From assembly GCA_014803415.1 (NCBI GenBank), contig JAAVBZ010000045.1, positions 248,001 through 312,000 of the forward strand: DNA of 64,000 nt, read 5' to 3'. Below are positions 38,399-47,613 of the stretch, piece after piece (the first letter of the stretch is position 1; each line of letters begins with the position of its first letter). Source of the stretch: Lachnospiraceae bacterium. Its GTDB lineage: Bacteria; Bacillota; Clostridia; Lachnospirales; Lachnospiraceae. Both the position numbers and the translations under genes were made by a program. The notes under the pieces are model-generated. The model was not told the origin of the DNA and did not search any database. It saw only the letters and a program-made list of their open reading frames with translations.

Positions 38399-39023
38399 AT
38401 TTATTTTTAGCCTCGAAATCTTCAATATATTGAGTGATCAGTTTTACAGTTCCGTCTACGCCTAAAATGCTGCTGTTAACACATAAATCATAACTGTCGG
38501 CTCTTCCCCATTTTTTGGAAGAATAATAATTATAATAGCTCTGACGCTGCTTATCCTTTTTAATGCACATATCCTTTGCTTTTGCAGCATCTACATTATG
38601 ACGTTCCATAATTCTTTTAGTTTTGCATTCTTCATTTCCGTAAATAAAAATGTGCACACTGTTCTTAAGATCATTTAATGCATAATCAGCACAACGTCCT
38701 ACAATAACGCAGGGCCCTTCACTGGCAATCTTTTTGATCGTATCAAACTGTGCCAGAAATACTTTATGACTGATAGGCATATCAACAAAATGTGAGGCAT
38801 TATAACCAAACGAATACGTATCCATGACCAGATTATATAAAAATGAGCTGGTCGGACGTTCATCATGATTTTCCAGCATTTCTTCACAAAAACCGCTCTC
38901 TTTGGCTGCTCTGCTCAATAATTCGTTATCATAACATGTAATACCAAAATATTCAGCAACTTTCTCTCCTATTTCACGTCCTCCGGAGCCAAATTGTCTG
39001 CCGATCGTAATTACTGTATCCAT
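38391..39023 (-). CDS. Cytidylate kinase-like family protein
   Basis: MDTVITIGRQFGSGGREIGEKVAEYFGITCYDNELL; VIVGRCADYAL. Confidence 0.92.
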   Translation of the reverse strand: MDTVITIGRQFGSGGREIGEKVAEYFGITCYDNELLSRAAKESGFCEEMLENHDERPTSSFLYNLVMDTYSFGYNASHFVDMPISHKVFLAQFDTIKKIASEGPCVIVGRCADYALNDLKNSVHIFIYGNEECKTKRIMERHNVDAAKAKDMCIKKDKQRQSYYNYYSSKKWGRADSYDLCVNSSILGVDGTVKLITQYIEDFEAKNKYV

Positions 39024-39125
39024 ATGGATTCCTCCCTGACTGATAATTTTATTATATAAACAGTATACTCTAAATTAACTTAAAATTCAATGTATTGTCA
39101 TAAATAATGAGATATTTCCTATCAA

Positions 39126-39158
39126 TATAAAAAGGACACTGACATTTTGCCAGTGTCC
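39126..39158 (-). terminator. Terminator of cstA
   Basis: GGACACTG / CAGTGTCC 8-bp stem with T-run on the - strand (TTTTT). Confidence 0.8.
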
Positions 39159-39193
39159 TCAGATGATCATTAATTATTACAGATATTTCTATC

Positions 39194-40900
39194 TTATTTT
39201 GCAGCTTTCTTTGCAAACAATACCTTACCGCCATCATAGATCAGGATAACAGCCAGTATTACAAGCGGAACAATAATAATACTCTGAAGCACATCAGTAA
39301 ATAATGCTGTACCTGTTGCACCGGCTACGATCTCACCAATATTCTTCTTAAATGTCAATATCAAAGAACAAATGGTTGCACATGCCATAAATACGATAGG
39401 AATGTAAAGCATCTTATTGTTTCTGCCAATCTTCTTTAAGTAAGCAGCTACAGCAAGGAATGCAGGAACTGCAACTAACTGGTTAGCAGCACCAAACAGA
39501 GGCCATACCTTGGTATATCCTGCAAGACAAAGTACAAATCCGAAGAATGCTGTAATTACTGTTGCAACATACATGTTTTCCAGTTTCAGCTTTTTGCCGA
39601 TTTCTGTACCTGCAAATAATTCCTGGAACATGAAACGTCCAAGTCTGGTACCTGTATCAAGCGATGTTAAGCAGAAGCAGCTTACAGCAAGCATGATAAC
39701 TGTTTTGGTTGCATTAACTGCACCCTCACCGAATCCGATGGTAGCAAAGAAATTAGAAATTGCTGTACCAAAGATAACGGTAGGAGAAATTGCCTCCAGA
39801 CCTAATAATTCTTTAACTGCATTCTGAGAACCATCTACAGAAAGTGTTCCAATTGCGATCAGGGAAATAACTGCAAGTACACATTCGATCAACATGGAAC
39901 CATAACCAACCATAAGAGCATCCTTTTCATTGGACAGCTGCTTGGAAGTTGTACCTGATGCGATCAGTGAATGGAATCCTGAAATCGCGCCGCAGGCAAT
40001 AGTAATAAACAGTGTAGGGAATAAATAATTTCCTCCTACTGCAAAGCCCGTAAATGCAGGCGTCTGGAATGCTGTTGTTGAAGGATCAACGATCGTAGCA
40101 CCAATAATACCGATCACTGCTGCAGCCATCATAAAGTAAAGAAGGAATGAGCTTAAATAATCTCTGGGCTGTAACAGAATCCATACAGGTGTTACAGATG
40201 CAATGATGATATAAATAAATACAAAGCCGATCCAGAAGTTCTTTGAAACATTCAAAGGACAAGCCAGCCCGATACCAACACATGCTGCAAGTAAAATAAC
40301 GCCTACAATAGTTGCTACTGACATAGGAGCATTTTTCCTGTATACAAGGAATCCGAAACCGATAGCAAGCGGTATGAACAACAGAGAAGCTGTTGCTACA
40401 GAACCGTTACTATCACTTCCGCCAAAACTTGCACCGATAAAACTGTTTGCTACAATATCAGCAAATGCTGCGATAACAAGCAGCAATACAAGCCATGCAA
40501 AAACTGTGAATAAAATTCTTGTTCTGTGTCCGATATTCTCTTCAATAACCTCACCTAAGGATTTACCCTCATGACGAATGGATACAAATAATGCACCAAA
40601 GTCCTGAACGGCCCCAAAGAAGATACCGCCGATAACGATCCACAAGAAGCAAGGTACCCATCCGAAAAATGCTGCCTGAATAGGTCCGTTAATAGGGCCT
40701 GCACCGGCAATGGATGAGAAATGATGTCCCATCAAAACGGGTGTTTTAGCGGGAACATAGTCAACACCGTCTTCCATCTCAAAAGCAGGTGTTTTTCTGC
40801 TGGGATCGATTCCCCATGTTTTAGCAAGGTAACGTCCATATGTAAGGTAACCTACTACAAAGATTACGATTGCTAAAATAATTAATAATAATGCGCTCAC
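39194..40900 (-). CDS. cstA: Carbon starvation protein CstA family
   Basis: Multi-TM; GHHFSSIAGAGPINGPIQAAFFGW; ASGTTSKQLSNEKDA; AGGAGGGA upstream. Confidence 0.95.
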   Translation of the reverse strand: MSALLLIILAIVIFVVGYLTYGRYLAKTWGIDPSRKTPAFEMEDGVDYVPAKTPVLMGHHFSSIAGAGPINGPIQAAFFGWVPCFLWIVIGGIFFGAVQDFGALFVSIRHEGKSLGEVIEENIGHRTRILFTVFAWLVLLLVIAAFADIVANSFIGASFGGSDSNGSVATASLLFIPLAIGFGFLVYRKNAPMSVATIVGVILLAACVGIGLACPLNVSKNFWIGFVFIYIIIASVTPVWILLQPRDYLSSFLLYFMMAAAVIGIIGATIVDPSTTAFQTPAFTGFAVGGNYLFPTLFITIACGAISGFHSLIASGTTSKQLSNEKDALMVGYGSMLIECVLAVISLIAIGTLSVDGSQNAVKELLGLEAISPTVIFGTAISNFFATIGFGEGAVNATKTVIMLAVSCFCLTSLDTGTRLGRFMFQELFAGTEIGKKLKLENMYVATVITAFFGFVLCLAGYTKVWPLFGAANQLVAVPAFLAVAAYLKKIGRNNKMLYIPIVFMACATICSLILTFKKNIGEIVAGATGTALFTDVLQSIIIVPLVILAVILIYDGGKVLFAKKAAK

Positions 40901-40946
40901 AACAATCCCTCCTAATCATAATTTTTTTCTTATGTTTTGAGCATTT

Positions 40947-40983
40947 CTTATATAAAACAAATGTGTGAACATTTGCATATAAG
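40947..40983. promoter_or_regulatory. Nested palindrome between the 40989 gene and cstA (operator or terminator)
   Basis: CTTATAT-aaaa-CAAATGT-gtga-ACATTTG-c-ATATAAG; perfect 7-bp inner arms and perfect 7-bp outer arms. Confidence 0.6.
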
Positions 40984-40988
40984 CATTT

Positions 40989-41600
40989 TCAGCTTCCTTC
41001 TCCGGGAAGTTCCTGCTTATAAGGACTTAGGCCTTTCTCCTCCATGACCTTCTTAAATCCGGGTTTCCCCTGATCCACATCCCCAAATACTCCTTGAAAA
41101 ATTTCCTTTTTGGAACGGCCATAGTAGTTACTGTAGAATTTCCGATCTTCCATAGATACACACATAATTGTGCCGCGTGAAAAACCTCTGAAATTAAATT
41201 TATATCCTTTTTCAAAATGATAATGCTTTATTTTGTCTGCTTCACGCTTTTGAAGAGCCTTTTTAGATATGATCACAACACTGATATAGCTGGACATATG
41301 ATTCATTTCAGGAAGCTTTTCATTTTTCCTGACCAGTACAGGTTCCATGTAATCACGTATCAATTTATCTGCTTCCTTCAAAACCTCATCTGTGCACTCT
41401 TCTGTTTCCATAAACAATAAATGTTCATAACTGTGTGTAGACCACATATTGATCTCACGCACCAGAATATACTTTTCTATATATGAAAAAAAATACCCGT
41501 ATGCCGGGTATTCTTTACCATTTACCGTATAAGGCTGATAAATGTCGAAGCTCCCAGAATAACGCAAAAGGAGGCGGTCAAGGTATTCAGCCGTTTCCAT
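40989..41600 (-). CDS. Conserved hypothetical protein
   Basis: 203-aa ORF, no family recognised (METAEYLDRLLLRYSGSFDIYQPYTVNGKEYPAYGYFFSY). Confidence 0.7.
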   Translation of the reverse strand: METAEYLDRLLLRYSGSFDIYQPYTVNGKEYPAYGYFFSYIEKYILVREINMWSTHSYEHLLFMETEECTDEVLKEADKLIRDYMEPVLVRKNEKLPEMNHMSSYISVVIISKKALQKREADKIKHYHFEKGYKFNFRGFSRGTIMCVSMEDRKFYSNYYGRSKKEIFQGVFGDVDQGKPGFKKVMEEKGLSPYKQELPGEGS

Positions 41601-41734
41601 TATATTACCCCTTTGTAAAGTATAAAAATTATCTAAAATTATACTTAATAATCATTAAATTTTTATTAACATTATTAATAGTATCATAGAATTCTTTACT
41701 TTTCAACTGATTTCTGCAAAAACAAAATAAGCGT

Positions 41735-42658
41735 CTACTTTAAAGTATTAATGAGGTGCGTAAAATATTCCGGCAAAGGTGCATCTGTCTCAATATATTC
41801 CTGGTTTATTGGGTGATGAAATCCCAGGATTTTAGCATGAAGGCACTGCCCTTCTAAATGGTAAGGAGATTTAACCGGACCATAGACCTGGTCACCCAAA
41901 AGAGGATGTCCGATGCTTGCCATATGCACTCTGATCTGATGAGTCCTTCCGGTTTCCAAAATACATTCCACATAAGTGTATTTTTCAAAATACCTGAGTA
42001 CTCTGTAATGCGTTATGGCATCCTTTCCCCCTGCATGAACCACTGCCATTTTTTTTCTGTCATTTGGATGCCTGCCGATCAGCGTGTGTATAGTGCCCTC
42101 TCTTTCTTTAAGAACACCCTGTACAATGGCATGGTATCTGCGGACAATACTGTGTTCTTTGAGCTGCGCAGCAATCGAGGCGTGGGCAAGATCATTTTTA
42201 CAGGCAATAACGGATCCTGTTGTATCCTTATCAATTCTGTGAACAATACCGGGACGCAGTACACCGTTAATACCGCTTAAGTTCCCGTTACAATGATAAA
42301 GAAGCGCGTTTACTAAAGTATGACTGTAATGCCCTGGCGCCGGATGGACCACCATATCTTTAGGTTTGTTTACCACGATCACATCGTTATCTTCATATAA
42401 AACATCGAGAGGAATATTTTCGGCCTCAATATTCGGTGTCACAGCAGGCGGAAGATACAGAACTACATTATCTTCTGATCTTACTTTGTAGTTTGCCTTA
42501 ACATTTGCTGAATTTACTTTGACATTTCCGCCTGATAAAAGCTTTTGGATATAAGAACGCGAAAGAGAATCCATAAGCTGATTCAAATACTTATCGATTC
42601 TCTCTCCTTCTGATTCCTCTGAAACAGTAAATTCAAATTCTTTTAATTCTTCTGACAT
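41735..42658 (-). CDS. rluD: RluA/RluD family pseudouridine synthase
   Basis: S4 domain; VVVNKPKDMVVHPAPGH; GIVHRIDKDTTGSVIACKND; GRTHQIRVHMA. Confidence 0.95.
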   Translation of the reverse strand: MSEELKEFEFTVSEESEGERIDKYLNQLMDSLSRSYIQKLLSGGNVKVNSANVKANYKVRSEDNVVLYLPPAVTPNIEAENIPLDVLYEDNDVIVVNKPKDMVVHPAPGHYSHTLVNALLYHCNGNLSGINGVLRPGIVHRIDKDTTGSVIACKNDLAHASIAAQLKEHSIVRRYHAIVQGVLKEREGTIHTLIGRHPNDRKKMAVVHAGGKDAITHYRVLRYFEKYTYVECILETGRTHQIRVHMASIGHPLLGDQVYGPVKSPYHLEGQCLHAKILGFHHPINQEYIETDAPLPEYFTHLINTLK

Positions 42659-42664
42659 AAAATT

Positions 42665-43192
42665 TTATCTTAATTCCCTGATTTTTTTCTGATCAAAACT
42701 TAAAAAGTTAAAATCATTTTCCTTATAAACAAATAATACTTCTATGATCAATATTGCAGTGGCAAACGTCACATACATATCCGCAACGTTAAATATAGGA
42801 AAATTGATTAGGACAATATAAATAAAATCAACTACATAGTCCAGTTTCAGTCTATCCATCATATTTCCGATAGCACCGGCCGCTATCATGGTCAACAAAA
42901 TATGCAGTTTAATATACCGTTTCTCATAAGGTGCTCGAAACAGAACAAATACTATTACACCAAGAAAAACCAGCGCCACAAACACAAAAAACATCCTCTG
43001 ATTCTGCAGCATTCCGAAGGCAGCCCCCCGGTTTTCAAGATAATTAAATTCAAGGACTCCGTCAATGATATTAAAGGCCGGTTGATCTTTTAATTTAATA
43101 ACTGCCATTTTTTTAGTCATGTAGTCAATTACTACCAAGATAATCAGTAAAAATAGATCGAAGAGCAAAAGCTTTCCTTTTCCTTTACGCAT
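42665..43192 (-). CDS. lspA: Lipoprotein signal peptidase
   Basis: DYMTKKMAVIKL; NRGAAFGML; AGAIGNMMDRLKLDYVVDFI; FNVADMYVTFA. Confidence 0.96.
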   Translation of the reverse strand: MRKGKGKLLLFDLFLLIILVVIDYMTKKMAVIKLKDQPAFNIIDGVLEFNYLENRGAAFGMLQNQRMFFVFVALVFLGVIVFVLFRAPYEKRYIKLHILLTMIAAGAIGNMMDRLKLDYVVDFIYIVLINFPIFNVADMYVTFATAILIIEVLFVYKENDFNFLSFDQKKIRELR

Positions 43193-43215
43193 AAAATCAC
43201 CTTGTTTACTCAAAA

Positions 43216-44319
43216 TTATTCTCCATCTTCCTTATATAAAATTTCTTTTACGGCGTTGATAATATCTTCGTCCGTTACATTCAGATCAATAACCGCTTTA
43301 CCTACCTTCTTGAGAAGAATAAATTTAATTTTGTTTCCCTCTGCCTTTTTATCCGATTTCGTAAGGGCAAGAATTTCCTCTGGATCAATATTCTCTATCG
43401 ATATAGGCAGATTAAAGGGAACAAACATATCCCTTATCTCATAGTATTCTTCCATGGAAAGCCATTCATGTTTCCATGATATAAACGCCGCTGCAATACA
43501 GCCGAGAGCTACGCATTCTCCATGAGACAGCGTAAAATTCTTTGCTTTTTCAATAGCATGTCCAATTGTATGTCCAAAATTTAACAGGGCTCTGTCACCT
43601 TTTTCAGTGGGGTCTTTTTCAACTACTAGTTTTTTGATCATGCAGCTTCTCTGAACCATCTCCAGCAGAGTATCAAGATCTCTGTCACAGATCTCATACA
43701 TATTATCAAGAAGCCATTCATAGAAAGCACCATCCTTAATAAGGCCATGTTTCATAACCTCAGCAAAACCATTGAAGTATTCTCTTGTATCCAGGGTTTT
43801 TAAAGTGGATAGATTCATATATACAAGTTTAGGCATATAAAACGCCCCTACCATATTTTTATATCCGTCAAAATCCACTCCTGTCTTGCCTCCAATGCTG
43901 GAATCAGACTGTGAAAGCAGCGTGGTCGGAATCTGAACGAAATCCACTCCCCGTAAATAGGTTGCAGCTACAAAACCGGTCACATCTCCTACTACTCCGC
44001 CGCCAAGTGCAATGATCAGGTCTTTTCTGTCAAATTTTTCATTTATCAGAAATTTGTAAGCTTCCCTTACAGTATCAAGTGTTTTATTTTCTTCTCCTGC
44101 CTGAAATGAAAAAATAATATTTTTTCTGCAATTTTCATTTAAGACCTGCATTACCTCATCGCCATACAGACCTGCTACATGAGAATCCGTAATTATGCAT
44201 ACCTTTCTGTCAGATATATTCAGTTTATTAAGTTCTTCTAAAAGATCATCAAAAGAAACAGAAAAAACAATATCATAGCAAGGTTTCTTTTCAAAATTAA
44301 TTGTAAGTCTTTCCGACAT
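43216..44319 (-). CDS. aroB: 3-dehydroquinate synthase
   Basis: ALGGGVVGDVTGFVAATYLRGVDFVQIPTTLLSQSDSSIGGKTGVD; NFGHTIGHAIE. Confidence 0.97.
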   Translation of the reverse strand: MSERLTINFEKKPCYDIVFSVSFDDLLEELNKLNISDRKVCIITDSHVAGLYGDEVMQVLNENCRKNIIFSFQAGEENKTLDTVREAYKFLINEKFDRKDLIIALGGGVVGDVTGFVAATYLRGVDFVQIPTTLLSQSDSSIGGKTGVDFDGYKNMVGAFYMPKLVYMNLSTLKTLDTREYFNGFAEVMKHGLIKDGAFYEWLLDNMYEICDRDLDTLLEMVQRSCMIKKLVVEKDPTEKGDRALLNFGHTIGHAIEKAKNFTLSHGECVALGCIAAAFISWKHEWLSMEEYYEIRDMFVPFNLPISIENIDPEEILALTKSDKKAEGNKIKFILLKKVGKAVIDLNVTDEDIINAVKEILYKEDGE

Positions 44320-44348
44320 GATTTATTCTCCTTTGGCCTAAACTATAA

Positions 44349-44374
44349 GAAAAACTTCCTGGAACCCCAGGAAG
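44349..44374 (-). terminator. Terminator after sepF
   Basis: CTTCCTGG / CCAGGAAG stem with 4-nt loop; T-rich on both sides. Confidence 0.85.
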
Positions 44375-44378
44375 CTTT

Positions 44379-44885
44379 TTATAATCCGTTATTGATCGGT
44401 ACATCAAATGAACCCGATAATATTTCCTGAAAATCTCCGGATATATCGACGATAGCCGGTGTGATAATAAATATGTAATGAGATATCTTCTGTAGATTAC
44501 CACTGATAGCAAAGCAGGAACCGGAAGTAAAATCAATGATCCTCTGTGCAATATCTACATCTAATCCTTCCAGATTAAGGACTACAGTTCTGTTGGCCAG
44601 CAGTGTTTCTGTGATTTCCCTTGCATCTTCAATAGATGTTGGCTTGATCACACACACTTCCATACCATTTCCTGTTTTCTTGGTCTGGCGCATAGGCGTT
44701 ACTTTAGGTGTTGTTTTCTTTACGACAGCCTTATCCTCATCATAATCTTTACTGACTTCTTTTACTGCAGGAAGCTTCTTTGGTTTTTCTTCTATGGGTT
44801 CTTCATCATAATAGTCATCATCCTCATAAAAATCATCATCCTCATTTAACTTCATGTAATTGAGAAATTTATCCATTACTCCCAT
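44379..44885 (-). CDS. sepF: Cell division protein SepF
   Basis: MGVMDKFLNYMKLNEDDD; VCVIKPTSIEDAREITETLLANRTVVLNLEGLDVDIAQRIIDFTSGSCFAI. Confidence 0.95.
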   Translation of the reverse strand: MGVMDKFLNYMKLNEDDDFYEDDDYYDEEPIEEKPKKLPAVKEVSKDYDEDKAVVKKTTPKVTPMRQTKKTGNGMEVCVIKPTSIEDAREITETLLANRTVVLNLEGLDVDIAQRIIDFTSGSCFAISGNLQKISHYIFIITPAIVDISGDFQEILSGSFDVPINNGL

Positions 44886-44901
44886 TTTCAGCGCTCCTTA
44901 T

Positions 44902-45603
44902 CTATAATGCATATTGCCGTTCTCCGAAAATACCGGTGCCAACGCGTACAAATACTGCACCTTCCTCAATGGCAACTGCATAATCTCCTGTCATGCCCAT
45001 GGACAAAACATTCATATTAACATTATCAATGTTTTTCTTACTTATGTCAACAGATAATTGTTTCAAAGCCGCAAAATACTGACGATTATCTTCCGGATCA
45101 TCTACATATGGAGCTATTGTCATTAATCCTTTAATTGCTATGCCCGGCAAAACTGCTATTTTACGCACCAGTTCTTCTGTCTCTAAAGGGCTTACGCCAA
45201 ATTTTGTATCCTCTCCCGCTACATTGACCTCTATCAGAATAGACACCGTTACATTTTTCTTAAGTGCCTCCCTGCTGATCTCTTCTGCAAGCCTTAAAGA
45301 ATCAACACTGTGGATCATATATACCTTGTCAACGATATATTTTACTTTATTTCTCTGCAGATGACCGATCATATGCCACTTTATATCATCCGGCAGCACA
45401 TCGTATTTATCGATCAGTTCCTGTACCTTATTTTCTCCAAAATGACGGCATCCCTGATCATAGGCTTCTTTCAGCATTTTTACAGGCTTAGTTTTGCTTA
45501 CTGCGATCAAAGTAACATCTTCCGGTTTCCTTTCCGATTGCGAACAGGCATTTTCTATTTTGCTTCTTACAACTCTTAAATTTTCTGCGATCATATTAGC
45601 CAA
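44902..45603 (-). CDS. YggS family PLP homeostasis protein
   Basis: VTLIAVSKTKPVKMLKEAYDQGCRHFGENKVQEL; WHMIGHLQRNKVKYI; SMGMTGDYAVAIEEGAVFVRVGTGIFG. Confidence 0.96.
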   Translation of the reverse strand: MANMIAENLRVVRSKIENACSQSERKPEDVTLIAVSKTKPVKMLKEAYDQGCRHFGENKVQELIDKYDVLPDDIKWHMIGHLQRNKVKYIVDKVYMIHSVDSLRLAEEISREALKKNVTVSILIEVNVAGEDTKFGVSPLETEELVRKIAVLPGIAIKGLMTIAPYVDDPEDNRQYFAALKQLSVDISKKNIDNVNMNVLSMGMTGDYAVAIEEGAVFVRVGTGIFGERQYAL

Positions 45604-45611
45604 GCCTTTCT

Positions 45612-47006
45612 CTATTCATTAATAATCTCATCATCTTCTACGGAAGTTGCATCCAGTGCAATATAATCATAAACGCTGAGACCGTATTGTGTATTTGACT
45701 TTACGATCGCATATTCTTCATTTTCATACAGAACATCGATCTGCTTAAAATCTGCATAGCCTTTATTGATATTGTATACGCCTACAAGCGTTCCCTTTCT
45801 GCTGACCGCCGTCTTTTCTGTAGATTCCGGTTTTATAATATAGTCACCGCTTCTAAGCTGTGAATCATCAATATAATATTCGGTTTCTGTGGCATTATAT
45901 ATGGTAGTTTCTATAAATTCGGTGGTAGCCTTGCCATCCTCTGTATAAGTTTCACGCATGACTCCGTCACGTCCATATTTACCGCCCTGGGTAACATATT
46001 CCTTAGGGACAATAAAGAACTCCTTCTGTATAATGGAAGACTGCGGAATTTTAAGTCCCTTCTTTTCTTCTGTGATCAGCTCTACATCTATAAAACGATC
46101 TGTACAAAAGGTAACCATGGAATTGGTAAACGTCAGTCTGACAAAAGTATCCCCTTCCGGATTGGTATACCTGCTTACCTGCCCCCAGGAAGTATCCTGG
46201 TTTTTCAGAAACTTTACATTGACATATTTAAGCTCCTCCAGCTCATCAGCTTTCTTTTCATCTACTTTAATGATCAGCGACCAGTCCTCATCCTTTGATA
46301 ATTTATAAACCGGATCACCATTTGCGATCAGATCATTACTGATCAGCTGTTTTTTTTCATATTCTTTGGTATTAAATAATTCAGAAGTAAATTCCTCAAA
46401 TTTCAATTCTTCATATCCATCTACAGAATAAATTACAATACCTGTATCCGGCGCCCTGCAAAAAGATACAAGATCTGAAATCCCGGCTGCGTTTATTCTG
46501 TCAATATTTTCAAGAATATTGACATTTGACAGCTTTAGAACAGTACCTTTCACATTATATTTAAAATCATATACTTCAGAAAAGTTGTGGGGATCAAAAC
46601 CTGCAACAAAGCCAAGTATTTCGGATTTCAGCTCAGCCAGATCTTTTGAAGTCAGATTATTGTTTCCTGAATTCTCCGAATCAATATAATCCGCAAGCTT
46701 TCCTGATTCATCCAGGGTATAAACAAGATTACCGACACCTACCCGCTCTCCTTCTCTGGCATAATAATTAATATACCCTGCCTGGTCGGCCGTAATGATC
46801 TCTTCATTACGCAGTGCGATCCCCTGATAAACATTATTGGCAGAAAGAGAGCCTTCCTTCACTTCATAGGGCACAATATGCTTTTCACTAAAAAATCCAA
46901 ATATACAGATTATGATATATACCAGCATAGCAGCAAAAATGACCATACCGATATTTAAATTTAAAGGTTTTCTGTATTTAACTATCTTATTATCATTGCT
47001 GCTCAA
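45612..47006 (-). CDS. HlyD-like membrane-anchored protein
   Basis: N-terminal TM; ITADQAGYINYYAREGERVGVGNLVYTLDESG biotinyl-lipoyl-like segment; adjacent to yggS/sepF. Confidence 0.8.
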   Translation of the reverse strand: MSSNDNKIVKYRKPLNLNIGMVIFAAMLVYIIICIFGFFSEKHIVPYEVKEGSLSANNVYQGIALRNEEIITADQAGYINYYAREGERVGVGNLVYTLDESGKLADYIDSENSGNNNLTSKDLAELKSEILGFVAGFDPHNFSEVYDFKYNVKGTVLKLSNVNILENIDRINAAGISDLVSFCRAPDTGIVIYSVDGYEELKFEEFTSELFNTKEYEKKQLISNDLIANGDPVYKLSKDEDWSLIIKVDEKKADELEELKYVNVKFLKNQDTSWGQVSRYTNPEGDTFVRLTFTNSMVTFCTDRFIDVELITEEKKGLKIPQSSIIQKEFFIVPKEYVTQGGKYGRDGVMRETYTEDGKATTEFIETTIYNATETEYYIDDSQLRSGDYIIKPESTEKTAVSRKGTLVGVYNINKGYADFKQIDVLYENEEYAIVKSNTQYGLSVYDYIALDATSVEDDEIINE

Positions 47007-47045
47007 ATCCGCACTCCTTGTGACAATTCAATAATCATGCATTAC

Positions 47046-47069
47046 AAAAACCCCAGAAACTTTCCGGGG
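47046..47069 (-). terminator. Candidate terminator
   Basis: CCCC(a)GAAA..TTTC(c)GGGG hairpin with A5 on + strand (T5 on -). Confidence 0.6.
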
Positions 47070-47094
47070 CTTTAGCAAAGTCATATAATTACCT

Positions 47095-47514
47095 TTATAA
47101 AGAAACAATAATCTTCTCTTTTAATGAATCAGAAAATTCAGCTTCATCAAGTGATACACTTAATATAAAATCTACCCCGAAATTCTTGCTGATACCTTCA
47201 AGTCTATTAACAATAGGCTCCACGTCTGCATCTTCTGCACATGCAATTTTCAAAAAGCTGTCAAAATACATCTGCTGTAAATCATGATCCTGAGAAATGA
47301 TGCCACAAATAAATCCAACAAATTCGTCTGAATCGGACAACATGTATGTAGACACATCGATCAGTCTGACTTTATTATTTAATTCATACATGTGCTTGGT
47401 GCTTTTATCCAGATAAACGATATTGCCGGATACATTTTGGACTTCGTTATTAACTTTATCTAACAAATGTTTTGTTTTTCCTTTTCCTTTTTGACCTACA
47501 ATCAACTGAACCAT
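47095..47514 (-). CDS. Small P-loop protein, unknown function
   Basis: MVQLIVGQKGKGKTKHLLDKV Walker A at N-terminus; start moved to ATG 47514 near AGGAGGG. Confidence 0.75.
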   Translation of the reverse strand: MVQLIVGQKGKGKTKHLLDKVNNEVQNVSGNIVYLDKSTKHMYELNNKVRLIDVSTYMLSDSDEFVGFICGIISQDHDLQQMYFDSFLKIACAEDADVEPIVNRLEGISKNFGVDFILSVSLDEAEFSDSLKEKIIVSL

Positions 47515-47613
47515 TGGTGAACCCTCCTGAAGTATATTCGCTATATATGAAGTGTAAACGTTCAGTATATAACCTATGTTTATTATAAAATATAACTCTC
47601 TAAAAAACAACTG

